This document shows, in pieces, positions 15,967 to 24,725 of a DNA stretch of 64,000 bases; the stretch's first letter is position 1, and every line of letters starts with the position of its first letter. Under the pieces are notes generated by a model. It did no database searches, was not told the origin of the DNA, and worked only from the letters and a program-made list of their open reading frames with translations. Where the stretch lies: NCBI GenBank assembly GCA_965116445.1, contig OZ220688.1:2356001-2420000 (forward strand), read 5' to 3'. A program made the translations under genes and the position numbers. The DNA comes from Multivorans sp965116445. Its GTDB lineage: Bacteria; Acidobacteriota; Thermoanaerobaculia; Multivoradales; Multivoraceae.

Positions 15967-17877
15967 ATGGAGAGTCTCTTCGTATCGGTCCGAGGCGCGC
16001 ACAGGCGTCTCGCGTCGGTGTCCTGCACTGTCAAGGCGATCGCGTTCCTGCTGGTGGCGGCATTGCCTGCCTCGGCGCAGAAGAACAACGTGATCCTCTT
16101 CGTCGGCGACGGCATGGGGGTGTCGACCGTCACGTCCACCCGTATCGCGACGGCCGGCGTCGACGGGCAACTGACGCTGGACCGCATGCCCTACACCGCG
16201 ATCTCGAGAACGGCGTCGGCCGACTACATCACGCCGGACAGCGCCGCCACGATGTCGGCGATGATGACCGGCGTGAACACGAACACGGGCGTGATCGGCT
16301 ACGGCCCGACCACCGAGTACGCGGATTTCAATGGCAACGGCAACGGCGCTCGGCTGACGAACATCGGCGAGCTGGCGGTCTCGATGGGGTATGCGGTCGG
16401 CATCGTGACGACAACGCGCGTCACCCACGCGACCCCGGCGGCCGTCTTCGCACACGTGAACGACCGCAATCTTGAGAACGAGATCGCCGCCCAGATGACT
16501 CCGGGTGGAAGCGGCTACAACGACCGCCTCGGGGAGGGGCTTCACGTGATCTTCGGAGGCGGCCGGCGGCACTTCCTTCCCGCTTCGGCGACGGACGACG
16601 AGGGACTTGCGGGACGGAGGTCGGACGGCCGCGACCTCAGAAACGAGCTGCGGCAGCACGGCTATCGCTACGTCTGGAACCGACAGGAACTCAACTCGCT
16701 GGGCGGTTCCGGCCGCGCGATCGGTCTGTTCGCGTCGAGTCACCTGGCGTACGAAGCAGACCGGGACAGCGGCGAGCCGAGCCTGGAGGAGATGACGAGA
16801 AAGGCGATCCAGATTCTGGGCGCGACGGGGAAGCCGTACTTCCTGATGGTCGAATCGGGCCGAATCGATCATGCGCACCACGAGGGGAACGCCTATCGCG
16901 CCTTCACCGACACGCGGATGTTCGATCGCGCGTTAGGCGCCGCCCAACGGAGCGTGAACCTCAACAGGACCCTGATCCTCGCGACGGCCGACCACAGCCA
17001 CGTCTTCACGATCGCCGGCTACCCGATGCGACCGCTCGGCGACCTGCGTTACACGCCCCGCTCGGTGCCCGCGTCGTTCCGCAACCAGCCTTACCATGGC
17101 CTCCTGGGGACGGTCCACGACATCGACAGCGGAGGCACGATCTCGGAGAGCGGCGACTCGAGCGGCATTCCCTACACGATCCTGGGCTACGCCAACGGGC
17201 CGGGACATCGGAGCGGTTCGCGCGTGAATCCGAACAACGACAGGACGGCAGGCTACGGCGGCGCCGTTCCTTCGAGCACCAGCCACACGGCGTACCGACA
17301 GGAGGCAACGGTCCCGCTGTTCCTGGAGACGCACGCCGGGGAAGACGTGATGATCTACGCGGTCGGCCGCACGGCGGAGAACGTGCGCGGCACCGTGCCC
17401 AACACGAAGGTGTTCGACTGGATCAAGAACGGCTTCGCCGGCAGGGGCGGCGCCCGCTCACCGCAGCCGGACCCGGATCCGGAGCCCGATCCGGACCCGG
17501 ACCCCGACCCGAGTCCGCCGCCTCCGAGCGAGGGAAGCTGCACGCCGACAACCACGGTGCTCAGCTTCGACGGCGGCTACGAAGTCGGCATGTGCTACGT
17601 CACGCCGGGCGGCGAGGAAGGCCAGGCCGAGGGCGAAGTCTGGTCCAGCGAGGGCGGCATTCTGTGGTTCTTCGGCCGCGAGAACCCCGAGGTCCTCGTC
17701 AAGGTCCTGAACGGCTGCGGGAACAACGAGCACCGCTGGGCGTTCGTCGCGCCGGTGACGACGCTGGACTTCACACTGTGGATCACCGGACCCGACGGCG
17801 CCCGCTGGACGCACGGCAACCGGCAGGGTGAAACCGCAACCGCGAAGAGCGACCTGATGGCGTTTCCCTGTCCGTAG
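15967..17877 (+). CDS. Secreted alkaline phosphatase with C-terminal Cys-containing domain
   Basis: 636 residues. Signal peptide with core AIAFLLVAALPASAQ. The alkaline phosphatase superfamily core includes the metal-binding LFVGDGMGVS, the catalytic Ser region TPDSAATMSAMMTGV, VESGRIDHAHHEGN and TADHSH, so the active site is complete. It would release phosphate from organic esters in the periplasm or outside the cell. The catalytic domain is followed by an acidic Pro-Asp linker (PDPDPEPDPDPDPDPSPPPP, about 500-520) and a domain of about 110 residues with conserved Cys (LVKVLNGCGNNEHRWAF) that I recognise as a C-terminal domain shared by other exported proteins in related bacteria. GGAGG lies 7 bases before the ATG and fixes the start. 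Confidence 0.93.
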   Translation: MESLFVSVRGAHRRLASVSCTVKAIAFLLVAALPASAQKNNVILFVGDGMGVSTVTSTRIATAGVDGQLTLDRMPYTAISRTASADYITPDSAATMSAMMTGVNTNTGVIGYGPTTEYADFNGNGNGARLTNIGELAVSMGYAVGIVTTTRVTHATPAAVFAHVNDRNLENEIAAQMTPGGSGYNDRLGEGLHVIFGGGRRHFLPASATDDEGLAGRRSDGRDLRNELRQHGYRYVWNRQELNSLGGSGRAIGLFASSHLAYEADRDSGEPSLEEMTRKAIQILGATGKPYFLMVESGRIDHAHHEGNAYRAFTDTRMFDRALGAAQRSVNLNRTLILATADHSHVFTIAGYPMRPLGDLRYTPRSVPASFRNQPYHGLLGTVHDIDSGGTISESGDSSGIPYTILGYANGPGHRSGSRVNPNNDRTAGYGGAVPSSTSHTAYRQEATVPLFLETHAGEDVMIYAVGRTAENVRGTVPNTKVFDWIKNGFAGRGGARSPQPDPDPEPDPDPDPDPSPPPPSEGSCTPTTTVLSFDGGYEVGMCYVTPGGEEGQAEGEVWSSEGGILWFFGRENPEVLVKVLNGCGNNEHRWAFVAPVTTLDFTLWITGPDGARWTHGNRQGETATAKSDLMAFPCP

Positions 17878-17997
17878 AGGCGGCGCCAGGCAAGGGGCGC
17901 GGTGACGGTCACCCGGGCCGACGGCTGACGCACCCAGTGGCGGACCGATGCCGACGGCTGACGTTCGTTCGGCGACCGCCTGGGGAAAGTCAGTCCG

Positions 17998-20900
17998 TCA
18001 CATGCTGCGGCGGTACTCGCCGCCGACGCGGTAGAGCGCGTCCGAGATCTGGCCGAGCGAGCAGTGCTTCACGGTTTCCATCAAATCCTCGAACACGTTG
18101 CCGCGACGGCGGGCGGTGTCCTGAAGCCGGTCGAGAGCCGCCGGTGAGTAGTCCGCGTGGCGGCGGTGGAAGGCGGCGAGACTGTCGATCTGCTGACGCT
18201 TCTCTTCGTCGGTCGAGCGGATGAGTTCCGCCTCGACCGTCTCGGCGAACTCCTGGCCTTCGGCGAGGAAGGTGTTGACTCCGACGACGGGCAGGCTGCC
18301 ATCGTGCTTCTTCGCCTCGTACTCCATGCTCTCGTCCTGGATCTTCGAGCGCTGGTACATCGTGTCCATCGCCGCCAGCACGCCGCCGCGTTCCGACAAC
18401 CGCTCGAACTCCAGGTAGACCGCCTCCTCGACCGCGTCGGTGAGCTGGTCGAGGGCGAAGGAGCCCTGCCAGGGGTTCTCGCTCCGGTTGAGGCCGAACT
18501 CGCGGTTGATGATCAACTGGATCGCCAGCGCCCGGCGCACGGACTGTTCCGTCGGAGTCGTGATCGCCTCGTCGAACGCGTTCGTGTGCAGGGAGTTGCA
18601 GCGGTCGAGGATGCCGTAGAGCGCCTGCAGCGTGGTGCGAATGTCGTTGAACTGGATCTCCTGGGCGTGGAGCGAGCGGCCTGATGTCTGGATGTGGTAC
18701 TTCAGCATCTGGCTGCGGGCGGAGGCGCCGTAGCGCTCGCGCATGGCCCGCGCCCAGAGGCGGCGGGCGACGCGGCCGATCACCGCGTACTCGGGGTCCA
18801 TCCCGTTCGAGAAGAAGAACGAGAGGTTGGGGGCGAAGTCGTCGATCGCCATCCCCCGCGCCAGGTAGTACTCGACGATCGTGAAGCCGTTGGCGAGCGT
18901 GAACGCCAACTGGGTGATCGGGTTCGCTCCGGCCTCGGCGATGTGGTAGCCGCTGACCGAGGCGCTGTAGTAGTTGCGGACGTTGTGGTCGATGAAGAAC
19001 TGCTGGACGTCGCCCATCATCCGTAGCGAGAACTCGGTCGAGAAGATGCAGGTGTTCTGGGCCTGGTCTTCCTTCAGGATGTCGGCCTGGACCGTGCCCC
19101 GGACCCGGCTCAGCGCGTCGGCGCGGATCCGCTCGTAGACGTCGGGCTCGACGACCTGGTCGCCGGAGATCCCGAGCAAAGCCAGCCCAAGACCGTCGTT
19201 CTCCTCCGGCAGTTCACCGCGGTAGACCGGCGCGTCGCCGGCGGAAAGCCGGTCGATTCCCGCGCGCGCCTGCTCCAGGCCGCCCGTCTCCCGCAGGTGA
19301 CGCTCGACCTGCTGGTCGATCGCCGCGTTCATGAAGAAGGCAAGGATCGTCGGCGCCGGACCGTTGATCGTCATCGACACGGACGTCGTCGGATCGCATA
19401 GATCGAACCCCGAGTAGAGGCGCTTCATGTCGTCGACCGTGGCGATCGAAACCCCTGAGTTGCCGACCTTGCCGTAGATGTCCGGCCTGAGCCCCGGATC
19501 CGATCCGTAGAGCGTGACCGAGTCGAACGCGGTGGACAGCCGGTTCGCCGGCTGCCCGCGTGACACGAAGTGGAATCGCCGGTTCGTTCGTTCCGCGATC
19601 CCCTCGCCCGCGAACATCCGGGTCGGTTCCTCGCCCCGCCGCCGGTAGGGGTAGACGCCGGCCGTGTACGGCCAGGCGCCCGGCAGGTTGTGCTTCATCA
19701 GGAAGCGCAGCAGGTCGCCCCAGTCCGAGTACTCGGGCAAGGCCAGCTTCGGCATCCGCAGGTGGCTCAACGTGGTCACGTAGTTGTCGCCGGTGACGGC
19801 GCGCCCGCGGACCGGGTAGCTGTACTCGTCCGCGCGGGCGGCGGCGACGCGCTCGGGCCACTTCTTCAGGAGCTCCACGGCCTCGGCGCCGACTTCGGCC
19901 AGCGCATCCTGGTAGGTCCCGCGAAGACGGGCGAGGGTCTCGTCAGGCGCTGCCTCCAGGGCGGTCGTCGCGTAGGTCTCAAGCGGTTCCGGCAGCTCCG
20001 GATCGTCCAGTTCGGCCAGCGCCCGGTAGCAGCCATGCGCTTTCTGTGCCGCCGCAACGCGGCCTTCGACATCGGCCTCCGCCGCTCGCCCAGCCTCGGC
20101 GATCTCGGCGAGATACCGGTTGCGGTTGTCCGGGATGAGGACCGGCGCCTTCGGCTCCCGCTCGCCCCGGTCGACCGTCGGAGTCCAGGCGGCCTCATCC
20201 AGGTCGAGCCGCTCACGCAGCAGCCGGCACACGTTCCAGAACATCCAGTTGACGCCGGGATCCTGGAACTGGCTGGCGATCGTGGGGTAGACCGGCACGT
20301 CCTCGTCGGCGGTCTGAAACGCCAGCCAGTTGCGACGCCACTGCTTGCGCACGTCGCGGAGCGCGTCCTGGCCACCGCGCTGGTCAAACTTGTTCAGAAC
20401 GATCACGTCGGCGAAGTCGAGCATGTCGATCTTCTCGAGCTGGCTTGCCGCGCCGTAGTCCGAAGTCATCACGTAGATCGAGAGGTCGACCAAGTCGACG
20501 ATTTCGCTGTCGCTCTGGCCGATGCCGGCAGTCTCCACGAGGACCATGGAGAACCCGGAGGCCCGCAGAAGTGCGATCGCGTCGCCGAGCACCTCGCTGG
20601 TCGCCAGGTGTTGTCGCCGGGTCGCCATGGAGCGCATGAAGGCCCGTTCGCTGCGCAGGCTGTTCATCCGGATGCGGTCGCCGAGCAGGGCGCCGCCCGT
20701 GCGGCGCCTGGTGGGGTCCACCGCGAGGACGGCGATCCGCCGTCCCGCGTCGTCGCCCGGGAAGCACTCCAGGAACCGGTTCAGGAGTTCGTCGGCAACG
20801 CTGCTCTTGCCGGCGCCGCCGGTGCCGGTCAGCCCGAGCACCGGCACGCCGGCGCCCGCGAGCTGCCACTCCTTGCGCAGCCGGCGCAGCTCCCCCTCGT

Positions 20901-21465
20901 CCACCGCACCGCGCTCGATCGCCGAAAGCAGGCGCGCCAATTCCCCGTCGCCGTCCGGGTCGGCCGCCACGCGCACCCGGAATCGCGGCTCCGGTGCGCT
21001 TCGACGCTTCGCGTGCGTCCGTTCGACGACGTCGTCGATCATCGCCGGAAGCCCCATCTTCAAGCCATCGTCGGGATGGTAGATCCGTTCGACTCCGCAG
21101 GTCTCCAGCTCGGCGATCTCCTCGGGAGTGATCGTGCCGCCGCCGCCACCGAAAACCAGGACATGCGCGGCGCCTTCCTCCGCCAGCCGGTCGATCATGT
21201 AGCGAAAGAACTCGATGTGGCCGCCCTGGTAGGAGCTGATCGCAATCGCGTCCGCGTCCTCCTGCACCGCGGCCCGGACGATCTCGTCGACGCCGCGGTT
21301 GTGGCCCAGGTGGATCACCTCGGCGCCGCGATCCTGGATCATCCGCCGCATGATGTGGATCGCCGCGTCGTGGCCGTCGAACAGCGACGCAGCCGTCACG
21401 AACCGGAGCGGACTCGCATCCTCGGCGGCCCGGGATCCCGGAACCTGATGTTCAGGTGTCGTCAT
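17998..21465 (-). CDS. icmF: Fused isobutyryl-CoA mutase (IcmF), B12-dependent
   Basis: 1,155 residues, the full IcmF length. Domain order is: an N-terminal B12-binding domain (SLFDGHDAAIHIMRRM near residue 30, then GGGGGTITPEE); a G-protein chaperone domain with P-loop GLTGTGGAGKSS near 212, VETAGIGQSD and NKFDQRG near 354; a linker; and the acyl-CoA mutase TIM barrel (NLPGAWPYTAGVYPYR, GKVGNSGVSIATVDDM, QAQNTCIFSTEFSLRMMGD). It interconverts isobutyryl-CoA and n-butyryl-CoA (or a close substrate), and the fused GTPase loads and guards the cobalamin. The ATG at 21465 (MTTPEHQ) is preferred over an upstream ATG because homologs begin near here. Monocistronic. Confidence 0.96.
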   Translation of the reverse strand: MTTPEHQVPGSRAAEDASPLRFVTAASLFDGHDAAIHIMRRMIQDRGAEVIHLGHNRGVDEIVRAAVQEDADAIAISSYQGGHIEFFRYMIDRLAEEGAAHVLVFGGGGGTITPEEIAELETCGVERIYHPDDGLKMGLPAMIDDVVERTHAKRRSAPEPRFRVRVAADPDGDGELARLLSAIERGAVDEGELRRLRKEWQLAGAGVPVLGLTGTGGAGKSSVADELLNRFLECFPGDDAGRRIAVLAVDPTRRRTGGALLGDRIRMNSLRSERAFMRSMATRRQHLATSEVLGDAIALLRASGFSMVLVETAGIGQSDSEIVDLVDLSIYVMTSDYGAASQLEKIDMLDFADVIVLNKFDQRGGQDALRDVRKQWRRNWLAFQTADEDVPVYPTIASQFQDPGVNWMFWNVCRLLRERLDLDEAAWTPTVDRGEREPKAPVLIPDNRNRYLAEIAEAGRAAEADVEGRVAAAQKAHGCYRALAELDDPELPEPLETYATTALEAAPDETLARLRGTYQDALAEVGAEAVELLKKWPERVAAARADEYSYPVRGRAVTGDNYVTTLSHLRMPKLALPEYSDWGDLLRFLMKHNLPGAWPYTAGVYPYRRRGEEPTRMFAGEGIAERTNRRFHFVSRGQPANRLSTAFDSVTLYGSDPGLRPDIYGKVGNSGVSIATVDDMKRLYSGFDLCDPTTSVSMTINGPAPTILAFFMNAAIDQQVERHLRETGGLEQARAGIDRLSAGDAPVYRGELPEENDGLGLALLGISGDQVVEPDVYERIRADALSRVRGTVQADILKEDQAQNTCIFSTEFSLRMMGDVQQFFIDHNVRNYYSASVSGYHIAEAGANPITQLAFTLANGFTIVEYYLARGMAIDDFAPNLSFFFSNGMDPEYAVIGRVARRLWARAMRERYGASARSQMLKYHIQTSGRSLHAQEIQFNDIRTTLQALYGILDRCNSLHTNAFDEAITTPTEQSVRRALAIQLIINREFGLNRSENPWQGSFALDQLTDAVEEAVYLEFERLSERGGVLAAMDTMYQRSKIQDESMEYEAKKHDGSLPVVGVNTFLAEGQEFAETVEAELIRSTDEEKRQQIDSLAAFHRRHADYSPAALDRLQDTARRRGNVFEDLMETVKHCSLGQISDALYRVGGEYRRSM

Positions 21466-21625
21466 GTCGATGCGCTCAGGGTGGCGGGCACGGCGGGAGC
21501 TTACCTTCGGATCGCGCGGCGTCCGACGACAGCGCAACTGCCGCTCCCCGGACTTCGCTCATCGCAAAGGCGTGCAATGCGCCCTCCGACCGGACGCCCT
21601 GTAAGCTCCGGGCGGATCATCACAC

Positions 21626-21660
21626 CGGGTGCGCCGGCGCCCACGCCGGCATCCGGCGCG
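21626..21660. repeat. Single dispersed palindromic repeat copy
   Basis: CCGGGTGCGCCGGCGCCCACGCCGGCATCCGG-type copy upstream of the DUF2911-like gene. It shows the GCCGGCG...CGCCGGC arms of the dispersed family. The rest of the intergenic region between the icmF start and 21734 shows nothing else recognisable. Confidence 0.85.
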
Positions 21661-21733
21661 TTCCGCCTCTTTCGCTCCGCAAGGAAGCAGCGACCGCGCC
21701 GGGCCAACGGACACCACGATCGGGAGCTTGCCC

Positions 21734-22390
21734 GTGAAGACCAAGACGACCACGAACGCGTTCTTCCTCCTGGCCATCCTGTTCCTGCCAGGGACTCCGG
21801 TCGCCGCTCAGGAACAGGCCTCCGCCGATCGGCCCGCCGCCACGCCGGCAACTGCCGAAGCGACCGGCGACGACGCCGAAGCCACGGCGGCCGCCCGGCG
21901 GGAACGCCTCCGCCGCCTCCGCTACGGCAACCTCGCCGAACTCGACCTGGCCGGCAAGCAGCTCAGAATCTCCTATCCGGATCTCGCAACCGACAGCGAC
22001 GACTACCGAGCGTTCGATGCCCTGGCGCCCGGCCAGGTCGCGGCCTGGACCAGTGCCCGGGCGATCAAGCTGCTCACCCACGCCTCGCTTTCCTTCGGCG
22101 GCGTGGTCGTGCCGTACGGAAACGTCTCCCCCGACTACCCCGGCGTCTACAGCCTGTGGCCCAAACGAACCGCGGACGGCTGGAGTCTCGTGTTCAACGG
22201 CGAAGCGGACATCTGGGGCAGCCAGCGCGACGCCGCGGCCGACGCTGTCGAGGCGCCCCTTGAGCACTCGACCGCCGACGAACCCGCGGAGATGCTGACG
22301 ATCGAGCTCCTGGAGGTCGGGCCGGGCGCGGTCGTACGGATCGCCTGGGGCGATCATCAGTTCCTGGCGGCGTTCGAAGCAGCGAACTAA
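21734..22390 (+). CDS. Secreted DUF2911-like protein
   Basis: 218 residues starting at GTG (VKTKTTTNAFF), with the signal-peptide core FFLLAILFLPGTPVAAQ. After an Ala/Thr/Glu-rich linker, the conserved part (NLAELDLAGKQLRISYPDL; GVVVPYGNVSPDYPGVYSLWP; WSLVFNGEADIWGSQ; AVVRIAWGDHQF) follows the pattern of DUF2911 proteins: a strand-rich domain with a YGN/W-type loop, a Tyr-x-Leu-Trp strand and a central Trp-Gly. Function unknown. The start is uncertain: GTG 21734 is chosen because it places a basic n-region directly before the hydrophobic core. A dispersed repeat lies about 75 bases upstream. Confidence 0.72.
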   Translation: MKTKTTTNAFFLLAILFLPGTPVAAQEQASADRPAATPATAEATGDDAEATAAARRERLRRLRYGNLAELDLAGKQLRISYPDLATDSDDYRAFDALAPGQVAAWTSARAIKLLTHASLSFGGVVVPYGNVSPDYPGVYSLWPKRTADGWSLVFNGEADIWGSQRDAAADAVEAPLEHSTADEPAEMLTIELLEVGPGAVVRIAWGDHQFLAAFEAAN

Positions 22391-22403
22391 CCGTGTGTCT
22401 CTA

Positions 22404-22549
22404 CTAACGAGGCTCCGCCTCAGACCGACGAGCGTGCCGACCGGAGCGGATGCCGGCGGGAACCCGGGTGGCGCGACCCCCGCGCCACCCGCGAAACAGT
22501 CCGTGCGTCCGTCATCGGACGCACGGATGACACGCCGGCGCACCCCAGT
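22404..22549. repeat. Composite palindromic element with three strong hairpins
   Basis: From left to right: CTAACGAGGCTCCGCCTCAG-type hairpin end (same as at 62905 and 63021, reverse orientation), GATGCCGGCGGGAACC, a perfect 10-bp hairpin (GGGTGGCGCG 22466-22475 with CGCGCCACCC 22481-22490), a perfect 11-bp hairpin (CCGTGCGTCCG 22501-22511 with CGGACGCACGG 22516-22526), and the terminal CGCCGGCGCACCCCAG. It lies between the DUF2911-like gene and the Uma2 gene and may also act as a terminator, although no T-run follows. Confidence 0.85.
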
Positions 22550-22639
22550 AGGCGGAACTTGCCTCAACCGTAAAGGCCGCGCCTGTTCAGGGAACTTGGA
22601 GCATGGACGACTTCGCCGGTCGCTCCGTATACTCCCTGC

Positions 22640-23245
22640 ATGTCCGTGACGCTGCTCGACCAGCCGCCGCCGACCCTGCACCGGAGCCTCGGTCCCTACC
22701 GCAGGGCCGACCACGCCGCTCTGCCCGACGAACCGCGCTGCGAACTGATCTACGGCCACTTCTACTTGAGTCCCAGTCCCGTCTCCCTGCACCAGTACAT
22801 CTCGGTCCGGCTCGCTTACCTCCTGCACGAAATCGCCGAACGGACCGGCGGCCTGGCGTTGGCCGCGCCCATGGACGTCCACCTCGCGCCGCATTCCGTG
22901 GTCCAGCCCGACCTGCTCTACGTCTCGGCAACTCGCAGTGAGATCGTCCGGGACTGGATCGAAGGAGCGCCCGACCTGGTGGTCGAGATTCTGTCGCCCG
23001 GAACGGCCAGCCGCGACCAGGTCCACAAACTGAATCTCTACGCCGAAGCCGGCGTCGCGGAATACTGGATCGTCGATCCCGCGGGCCGCCACATCACGTT
23101 CCTTGTCTCGGACGGCGACGCGTTCACCGTCCGTCCGCCGGAATCGGGCCGCTGGCGCTCGCCGGTCGTGCCGGAAGTCGAACTCGACGTGGACGGCCTG
23201 TGGGACGCGGTGGAACGGAAGTTCGGTCCGCTGTCCGACCGGTAA
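22640..23245 (+). CDS. Uma2-family putative endonuclease (DUF820)
   Basis: 201 residues. It belongs to the Uma2/DUF820 restriction-endonuclease-fold family common in cyanobacteria and Acidobacteriota. The conserved motifs are present in order: ELIYGHFYLSPSPVSLHQ (N-terminal), VVQPDLLYVS (PD), DLVVEILSPGT (ExL/E-x-K arm) and LNLYAEAGVAEYWIVDP. Nuclease activity and the biological role of the family are poorly established. Upstream lies a composite repeat element. It is convergent with the MocA oxidoreductase (37 bases between stops). Confidence 0.88.
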   Translation: MSVTLLDQPPPTLHRSLGPYRRADHAALPDEPRCELIYGHFYLSPSPVSLHQYISVRLAYLLHEIAERTGGLALAAPMDVHLAPHSVVQPDLLYVSATRSEIVRDWIEGAPDLVVEILSPGTASRDQVHKLNLYAEAGVAEYWIVDPAGRHITFLVSDGDAFTVRPPESGRWRSPVVPEVELDVDGLWDAVERKFGPLSDR

Positions 23246-23282
23246 GCCCCTAAGCCCGCCGCGCCTTCCCGGCGCCGCGGCG

Positions 23283-24617
23283 TCAGGCCTTCGTCACCCC
23301 CGGCACGGCGACCGCGTACCGGCCCTTCTCGTCCGGCACGGTCGGCGGGGCGGCGTCCCAGGCGTAGGTCGCGGGCTCGAGGGACACGTCCGACTTGAGC
23401 GCGTCCTCCCATGTGATCTTCTTGCCGCTGTAGGTCGCCATCCGACCCAGGACGGCGGTCATCGTCGCGATCGCGCCGTTCTTCGCTTCGTTGAACGGCT
23501 TGTCTTCCCGGATCGCCTCGAACAGCCGGTCATGCTCGACCTGGTAGGGACTCTTCTCGTCCTCCGGCTCGTGGTGGTTCCAGCCGCCCGGCGCCTCGAT
23601 CAGGCCCGAGGCGAGGCTCGCCCGGCCCTTGCTGCCGTGGGCGAACTCGGCGACCTGGTCCCAGCAGTTCTGGATGTGGCGGCACTGGCTCAGCATGACC
23701 GCGCCGTCGTCGTAGGTGTACTCGACGAAGTGGTGATCGAAGATCTCGCCGTGGTCGGGGCCGTTGCGCCACTGGCGGCCGCCCTGGCCCTGGGCGGAGA
23801 CGGGGTGACCGCCCTTGACCCAGTTGCCCACGTCGATGTTGTGGATGTGCTGTTCCACGATGTGGTCGCCGCAGAGCCAGTTGAAGTAGTACCAGTTGCG
23901 CATCTGGTACTCCATCTCGGTCTGGCCCGGCTTGCGCTCCCGCACCCAGACGCCCGAGCCGTTCCAGTAGACGCGGAGCGCGACGACATCGCCGATCGCG
24001 CCATCGTGGATGCGCTTGATCGTCTCGTTGTACATCCCGCTGTGGTGGCGCTGCAGGCCGACGCCGACCTTGAGGCTCTTCTCCTTCGCGGCCTTGGCCG
24101 CCTTGAGCACACGCCGCACGCCCGGCGCGTCGACTGCTACCGGCTTCTCCATGAACACGTGCTTGCCCTGCTCGACCGCGTACTCGAAGTGCTCGGGCCG
24201 GAAGCCCGGCGGCGTCGCATGGACGACGACGTCGACGCCGGAGTCGATCACCTTCCGGTACGCGTCGAAGCCCACGTAGCGGTTCTCGGCCGGCACCCGG
24301 AGGCGCTTGCCGTTATCGAACGACCCGTTCTCGCCCATCTCGGCGAGGTGCTCGTAGCAGTTGTCGAGACGGTCCTCGAACGCGTCGGCCATCGCGACGA
24401 GTTCGACCGGTCCCGAGGTCGACATGGCCTGCGCGGCGGCGCCCGTGCCGCGCCCGCCGCAGCCGATCAGGCCGATCCGCAGCGTCGCGTCACCGCGGGC
24501 GCGGCCGACGTCCGATGCCGTGTTCGTGGCAGCCGCCGCGGTCGCGCCGCCGACTCCGCCCGCCAGCAGGGCCGCCGAAGCCCCGGTGATGAAACTGCGC
24601 CTGGAGGTTGTGTCCAT
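23283..24617 (-). CDS. Tat-exported Gfo/Idh/MocA family oxidoreductase
   Basis: 444 residues. The N-terminus TSRRSFITGASAALLAGG is a twin-arginine signal, so folding with NAD(P) before export to the periplasm is expected. The Rossmann motif is IGLIGCGGRGTGAAAQA, followed by HATPPGFRPEHFEYAVEQGKHVFMEKPVA (the EKP motif with catalytic Lys) and the C-terminal alpha/beta dimerisation domain. Such exported enzymes often oxidise sugars or glycosides, for example in 3-keto pathways. GGGGAG 6 bases before the ATG at 24617 supports this start. A second, distinct Tat-type MocA enzyme lies at 45326-46798. Divergent from the enoyl-CoA hydratase gene. Confidence 0.93.
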   Translation of the reverse strand: MDTTSRRSFITGASAALLAGGVGGATAAAATNTASDVGRARGDATLRIGLIGCGGRGTGAAAQAMSTSGPVELVAMADAFEDRLDNCYEHLAEMGENGSFDNGKRLRVPAENRYVGFDAYRKVIDSGVDVVVHATPPGFRPEHFEYAVEQGKHVFMEKPVAVDAPGVRRVLKAAKAAKEKSLKVGVGLQRHHSGMYNETIKRIHDGAIGDVVALRVYWNGSGVWVRERKPGQTEMEYQMRNWYYFNWLCGDHIVEQHIHNIDVGNWVKGGHPVSAQGQGGRQWRNGPDHGEIFDHHFVEYTYDDGAVMLSQCRHIQNCWDQVAEFAHGSKGRASLASGLIEAPGGWNHHEPEDEKSPYQVEHDRLFEAIREDKPFNEAKNGAIATMTAVLGRMATYSGKKITWEDALKSDVSLEPATYAWDAAPPTVPDEKGRYAVAVPGVTKA

Positions 24618-24725
24618 CGTGTCTCCCCGCACCCGCAAGGTGCCGTCGTCGTCGATCCGTAGCGGTCGATCCCTGTTTCGTTGGTCGCAATACTCTAGCC
24701 GACGCCTCCGCTACCATCCGCCGCC

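Noticed and set aside
19570..22263. Long + strand open frame of nearly 900 codons opposite icmF
   Set aside because: It is an antisense shadow of a strongly recognisable IcmF; such long frames are common opposite high-GC genes and this one shows no family motif.
22466..22526. Intrinsic terminators formed by the two perfect hairpins
   Set aside because: Strong stems but no downstream T-run, and the hairpins recur as parts of dispersed repeat elements, so repeat identity explains them better.
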